A stretch of 64,000 bases of DNA. Origin: an uncultured Butyricicoccus sp. (GTDB lineage: Bacteria; Bacillota; Clostridia; Oscillospirales; Butyricicoccaceae). A program made the translations under genes and the position numbers. Numbering within the stretch: position 1 is the first letter of the stretch; the number at the start of each line of letters is the position of its first letter. Below, piece after piece: positions 61,092 to 64,000 of the stretch. The stretch spans positions 33,850-97,849 of the forward strand of contig NZ_CALWJM010000006.1 in NCBI RefSeq assembly GCF_944381005.1, read 5' to 3'. The notes under the pieces are model-generated. The model saw only the letters and a program-made list of their open reading frames with translations. It ran no database searches and was not told where the DNA came from.

Positions 61092-61517
61092 ATGCTGAAC
61101 AAAGTGGTTTTAATGGGGCGCTTGACCCGCGCTCCGGAATGTAAGTATGTGGGGGAACGCAAAGTTGCAAACTTCACGCTGGCGGTCGAACGCACCCGCA
61201 AAAATGCCGATGGCACCCGCGAGACCGATTTCATCGACTGTGCCGCGTGGGGCAGTTCGGCAGAGTTTGTGCAAAAGTGGTTCCCCAAGGGTGCGATGGC
61301 GATTGTGGTCGGGCGGCTCCAGACCAGCCACTGGCAGGACAAGAACGGCAACAAACGGGTGTCTGTCGGCGTGCAGGTGGAAGAAGTCAGCTTCGGGGAG
61401 ACTAAAAAAGCCCGCCAGAGTGCGGGTACATCGCCCGGTTATCCAGCAGTAGACCCTACGCAGTATAGCGCAGCGGACTTTGCAGAGATGCAGGACGAGG
61501 GCGATGTGCCGTTTTAG
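61092..61517 (+). CDS. ssb: Single-stranded DNA-binding protein
   Basis: 141 aa from ATG 61092 behind GGAGGGAT. The OB fold begins MLNKVVLMGRLTRAPE, with FTLAVERTRKNADG and DFIDCAAWG. The acidic tail ends EMQDEGDVPF, the usual SSB tip that recruits replication proteins. It starts 2 bp after parB. Confidence 0.94.
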   Translation: MLNKVVLMGRLTRAPECKYVGERKVANFTLAVERTRKNADGTRETDFIDCAAWGSSAEFVQKWFPKGAMAIVVGRLQTSHWQDKNGNKRVSVGVQVEEVSFGETKKARQSAGTSPGYPAVDPTQYSAADFAEMQDEGDVPF

Positions 61518-61626
61518 ATGTAGCTATTCACACCATTTATGAGGCGGTTCAGGTTGCTGCGATGGCACGGAAGTTCATCGAAATGGAGGACGTGCAGAAC
61601 ATGTAAAGTATTGGAGTGGGATTTAA

Positions 61627-61890
61627 GTGAAAGGCGTTTTCGAGATTGATTCGTACATACAAGACTGTTTGGTACGTTTTTTGAAGCAGTATGTCGTTTG
61701 GGAGGATGGGCAGGATATTGATACACTTATGGTTTCGCCTGAACAGGTGATACGTCAGAGTATACGATACCTCATAAAACAGAAGGTATTTACTTATCAG
61801 GAAATGTCGATGGAGCTACGGCATTATGGTCTGCGGCTCACTGCCAACCAGTTGAAACATTTTGCAATGCAAGGATGTTTTCTGCAATAA
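61627..61890 (+). CDS. Hypothetical protein, 87 aa
   Basis: GTG 61627 with GGAG 10 nt upstream. A mixed helical protein (FEIDSYIQDCLVRFLKQYVV, YQEMSMELRHYGLRLTANQL) whose second half could be a small helix-turn-helix. No family recognised. Last plus-strand gene before the Fic gene. Confidence 0.6.
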   Translation: MKGVFEIDSYIQDCLVRFLKQYVVWEDGQDIDTLMVSPEQVIRQSIRYLIKQKVFTYQEMSMELRHYGLRLTANQLKHFAMQGCFLQ

Positions 61891-61957
61891 TATCACCAAT
61901 TTTTTTCTAAACAATTTTATGCAACAGAAACAAATATTCACATTTTTTTATGCCATT

Positions 61958-61974
61958 GTGTCCAATTTTGACAC
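61958..61974. repeat. Element palindrome copy 4, imperfect (candidate parS)
   Basis: GTGTCCA-ATT-TTGACAC, one mismatch from the perfect palindrome. Intergenic, between convergent genes. Confidence 0.6.
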
Positions 61975-62023
61975 AGAATAGTTATTAAAAAAACTGGATT
62001 TTTTGTCAGACCAATCATTTGGT

Positions 62024-62053
62024 AAAAAAAGCCGCGCTTGTGATAGCGCGGCT
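62024..62053 (-). terminator. Terminator of the Fic gene
   Basis: AGCCGCGCT-N6-AGCGCGGCT followed by seven T on the minus strand, 22 bp past the stop codon. Confidence 0.85.
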
Positions 62054-62074
62054 GGGATTATGGGATTAAGTGTG

Positions 62075-63307
62075 CTATGATTGGGCTTGGTTAAGGTTTG
62101 CATAGTGTTCTAATGCAGCAAGATTCATTTGATAATATTTGGCGTTTTTGATTTTCTTTGTGTGATATAAATTTTCAGGAAGTTCTTTGAAGCAAGAGGC
62201 AAGTGTTGTGCGAGAAATCGTCAACATATCCAATAAATCGGCTGTTGGGATACCATCCTCAGAAAATAAAGCGGCTTGAATGAGCAGAGAGCAAAGTGAA
62301 AATGTTTTTTGGTTCGCAGATAAGGTGGATGAGAAAGAGGCCTTAGCAAGATTTAAATAATATAAAAATTCTGCGATTTTTGTAGACAAGTCAGTTCGAA
62401 GTTCGTTGATGGAATCTCGAATGATTGTCAGAAACATAAGGATAAATGGGGTCAAATCACCTTTGTTCCGTGAGTCATTACAGATTTCGAAGGCTTTGTA
62501 ATAGGCAGACAGCTGATTTTTTATGGTCAATGACAGATGAAAGGCGACAATGGGGTCGAGTGTACCGGAAAGCAAATAACTGCTAATGAATCGGCTGACA
62601 CGTCCGTTTCCATCGTAAAATGGATGAATATAACCAAACAGATAATGAAAAACAGAGATACGAAGCAAGATATCAATGGAAGAATCATTTAGAAATAGCA
62701 AGGCTTGTTCCATGACTTCGATAATTAAAGATTCTGGACAAAGTCCTTGATGCAGTGCTTTACCAGTTCCAGAATAAACGGTGACAGACTCCGCTCGAAA
62801 ATATTTTCCATCCGGTAAGTTTTCTGGGCTATCCATTTGGATTTCGTTGGCAACCATTTCATCAAAGATATCACGTATATCTTGGCAGGTCGCCAATTTT
62901 CGGGTATCATTTTGAAGCAACATAGCATATTTATTGACCAGACCATGAAAACGCTTGCGGTTATCACGCTGCTCTAAATCGTTGAGTAGGTCGCTAATTT
63001 CGCGGCGGGAGCTGTGCACGTTTTCAATATCATTGGTCAATGTGATTTCACTGATGAGACAGGTGTTACGATATTGTTCAAAGGCTTTTTCGGGCAAAAG
63101 TTCGCGTAATTTGGGGATTTCTTGATTAAGTCGTAAGATTTCCATACATAATTGAAGAACTTCTGGTGTAATTAAGAAAAAAACCGGAAATTCATGGATG
63201 TGGATTGAAAGATGGACTGCACATTCATTGGTGACACGGCGTTGGTAAACTGCTTCGTGAGTATTTTTGTCCATAAAAAAAAGTTTCCTTAAATCATCGT
63301 AAGTCAT
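62075..63307 (-). CDS. Fic-domain AMP-transferase-type protein, class II
   Basis: 410 aa from ATG 63307 behind AAAGGAGG. The catalytic motif HPFYDGNGRVSR (residues 228-239) matches HPFxxGNGRxxR. An N-terminal inhibitory-helix motif TNDIEN (91-96, pattern S/T-x3-E-G/N) marks class II Fic proteins, which restrain themselves. The C-terminal 100 residues contain a winged helix (IPTADLLDMLTISRTTLASC). Fic enzymes transfer AMP or other groups to Ser, Thr or Tyr of target proteins. Target unknown. Lower GC than its left neighbours. Confidence 0.9.
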   Translation of the reverse strand: MTYDDLRKLFFMDKNTHEAVYQRRVTNECAVHLSIHIHEFPVFFLITPEVLQLCMEILRLNQEIPKLRELLPEKAFEQYRNTCLISEITLTNDIENVHSSRREISDLLNDLEQRDNRKRFHGLVNKYAMLLQNDTRKLATCQDIRDIFDEMVANEIQMDSPENLPDGKYFRAESVTVYSGTGKALHQGLCPESLIIEVMEQALLFLNDSSIDILLRISVFHYLFGYIHPFYDGNGRVSRFISSYLLSGTLDPIVAFHLSLTIKNQLSAYYKAFEICNDSRNKGDLTPFILMFLTIIRDSINELRTDLSTKIAEFLYYLNLAKASFSSTLSANQKTFSLCSLLIQAALFSEDGIPTADLLDMLTISRTTLASCFKELPENLYHTKKIKNAKYYQMNLAALEHYANLNQAQS

Positions 63308-63704
63308 CAATAACCCTCCTTTAACTGTGAATAGGTCAATGTTGGGGGACAACCTATTCACAAATTTGCCCTAAAAAAGTGAATACTATACCGATTTTAT
63401 CAGAGTAGATATAAAAATACAAGAAAAATTTGAATACTGAATAAGATAAGTGAGTTAAAACATTTGTAGTCAATGACAACACAATAGTTTTTATGAATAA
63501 CGGGCAAAATAGAGAAGCAATTCAGATTATTTAAGAGATAGGTTTTAAAAAAATCACTAAAACTTGACCATTGGTTTTGTGCATATAAAACGAATGTTCG
63601 CATTTTGCTTGACAACTTTTCCAAAAACCGGTATATTAAAAAACAGAAAGAAGGAATCATCCCAGCCCAGACTTGGGGCAGGGCAAAAATAAAATAAGGC
63701 ACTG

Positions 63705-63728
63705 TGCGGGGCGTAGCCCCGCATTTTT
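63705..63728 (+). terminator. Intrinsic terminator or attenuator
   Basis: TGCGGGGC-GTA-GCCCCGCA followed by TTTTT, 58 bp before the last CDS. No plus-strand gene precedes it closely, so it may attenuate that gene's leader. Confidence 0.75.
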
Positions 63729-63741
63729 ATACCCTTTTGCG

Positions 63742-63758
63742 GTGTCCAATTTGGACAC
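63742..63758. repeat. Element palindrome copy 5 (candidate parS)
   Basis: GTGTCCA-ATT-TGGACAC, extending to 19 bp with flanking G and C (63741-63759). It is 27 bp before the last CDS. Confidence 0.75.
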
Positions 63759-63785
63759 CGGATACAAGGCAGAGAGGAGGCGGGC

Positions 63786-64000
63786 ATGGCAAAGCGAAGA
63801 AAGGTGATTCGCGCAGGGCGTGTGGTGTATGCGGCGGTTTATTCGGCGGTGCATCCATCGGACAGCCCAGCAGCGCGGGCGGCAAAGTCCAAGTGCAGTT
63901 CCGCGGCGCGGCAGCGCATGAACATGAAATGCGCGTGGCAAAAGCTGGAGATGGAACTGGCTGCCAATTTTGCGCCGGGTGACTTGGTGGTGACGCTGAC
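63786..64000 (+). CDS. N-terminal part of a possible rolling-circle Rep-like protein
   Basis: ATG 63786 behind GAGAGGAGG; the frame is open to the window edge (71 codons). The protein starts MAKRRKVIRAGRVVYAAVYS and has RMNMKCAWQKLEMELAANF then DLVVTLT at the edge. The last segment resembles motif I (hydrophobic-T-L-T) of HUH Rep proteins and some phage replication proteins. The assignment needs the missing downstream part. Confidence 0.5.
   Translation, partial: MAKRRKVIRAGRVVYAAVYSAVHPSDSPAARAAKSKCSSAARQRMNMKCAWQKLEMELAANFAPGDLVVTL

Larger units (their letters stand above)
63308..63785. other. AT-rich intergenic region
   Basis: 478 bp without a convincing gene. It contains the presumed fic promoter on the minus strand (not pinpointed), a plus-strand terminator at 63705-63728 and a copy of the element palindrome at 63742-63758. 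Nothing else is recognised in 63400-63700. Confidence 0.6.
49359..64000. mobile_element. Integrative element inserted at ssrA (left end to window edge)
   Basis: The element is bounded on the left by the ssrA 3' fragment and carries a tyrosine recombinase at that end, an ImmA/ImmR-type switch, replication genes (initiator-like, DnaB, SSB), ParA/ParB with five palindromic sites, a Fic protein and cargo. Composition is mosaic: about 52.4-55.6 kb is AT-rich, 56-61.5 kb GC-rich. No conjugation, capsid or terminase genes are in view, so ICE, plasmid-prophage or satellite cannot be told apart. The right end lies beyond 64000. Confidence 0.8.

Noticed and set aside
61518..61605. Short frame ending ...MARKFIEMEDVQNM between ssb and the 87-aa gene
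   Set aside because: No start with a ribosome site; at most a remnant of a truncated gene.

Overview
The window (about 64 kb) looks like the chromosome of a Gram-positive, DAP-type Clostridia bacterium. It carries a division and cell-wall cluster in Firmicute order, strong AGGAGG ribosome sites throughout, Ktr, Pst, PTS and SLH genes, and the VTC/DUF4956/CotH trio common in gut Clostridia. Base composition is moderately GC-rich. My guess is Oscillospirales (Butyricicoccaceae-like), but that is inference from style and gene content, not from a marker gene.

Region 1 (1-9140) is the dcw cluster: murE (3' end), murF, mraY, ftsW, murG, ftsQ/divIB, then ftsZ with its own promoter. It is followed by a corA-type Mg2+ transporter behind a structured leader that looks like a translational riboswitch. 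Region 2 (9140-18600) has an ECF-like sigma/anti-sigma pair, an MFS transporter, yaaA, a MarR regulator, a DUF554 protein, a polyphosphate-polymerase operon (VTC, DUF4956, CotH) behind a Pho-box-like repeat, and an orphan ktrA. Region 3 (18600-28530) has two G3E (COG0523) metallochaperone GTPases, an FHA-SEDS fusion with a class B PBP, an AraC regulator, a MATE pump with an attenuator-like leader, a nitrilase-family hydrolase and a PhnP-like metallohydrolase. Region 4 (28700-38320) has an LTA-synthase-like enzyme, the pstSCAB-phoU operon and a large SLH surface protein. Region 5 (38320-49130) has a double-cubane-cluster protein with its activator, a TrpXYZ-like ABC transporter, and an alpha-glucoside PTS/GH4 operon with two RpiR regulators. 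A tRNA-Leu(UAG) gene lies at 49164-49246.

Region 6 (about 49359-64000 and beyond) is an integrated mobile element. Its left end is the last 26 nt of what appears to be a tmRNA (ssrA) gene, with the native ssrA terminator just outside. A tyrosine recombinase sits next to it. Inside are cargo genes (Uma2, two exported proteins), an ImmA/ImmR module facing a divergent Xre gene with four evenly spaced operators, a cluster of tiny genes that includes a recent tandem duplication, a replication module (initiator-like protein, DnaB helicase, SSB), ParA/ParB, a Fic protein and the start of a possible Rep protein. Five copies of a 17-bp palindrome, GTGTCCA-N3-TGGACAC (one imperfect), lie scattered through the element. 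One is inside the start of parB, which makes this my best candidate for the element's parS centromere. The right end of the element is outside the window.

How the genes work together: the left half builds peptidoglycan and the septum (precursor synthesis, lipid II, two SEDS proteins, a PBP, FtsZ). The phosphate genes (Pst, PhoU, VTC) appear to share Pho-type control, linking phosphate uptake to polyphosphate storage. The right end is a self-maintaining element with a repressor switch, replication and partition.
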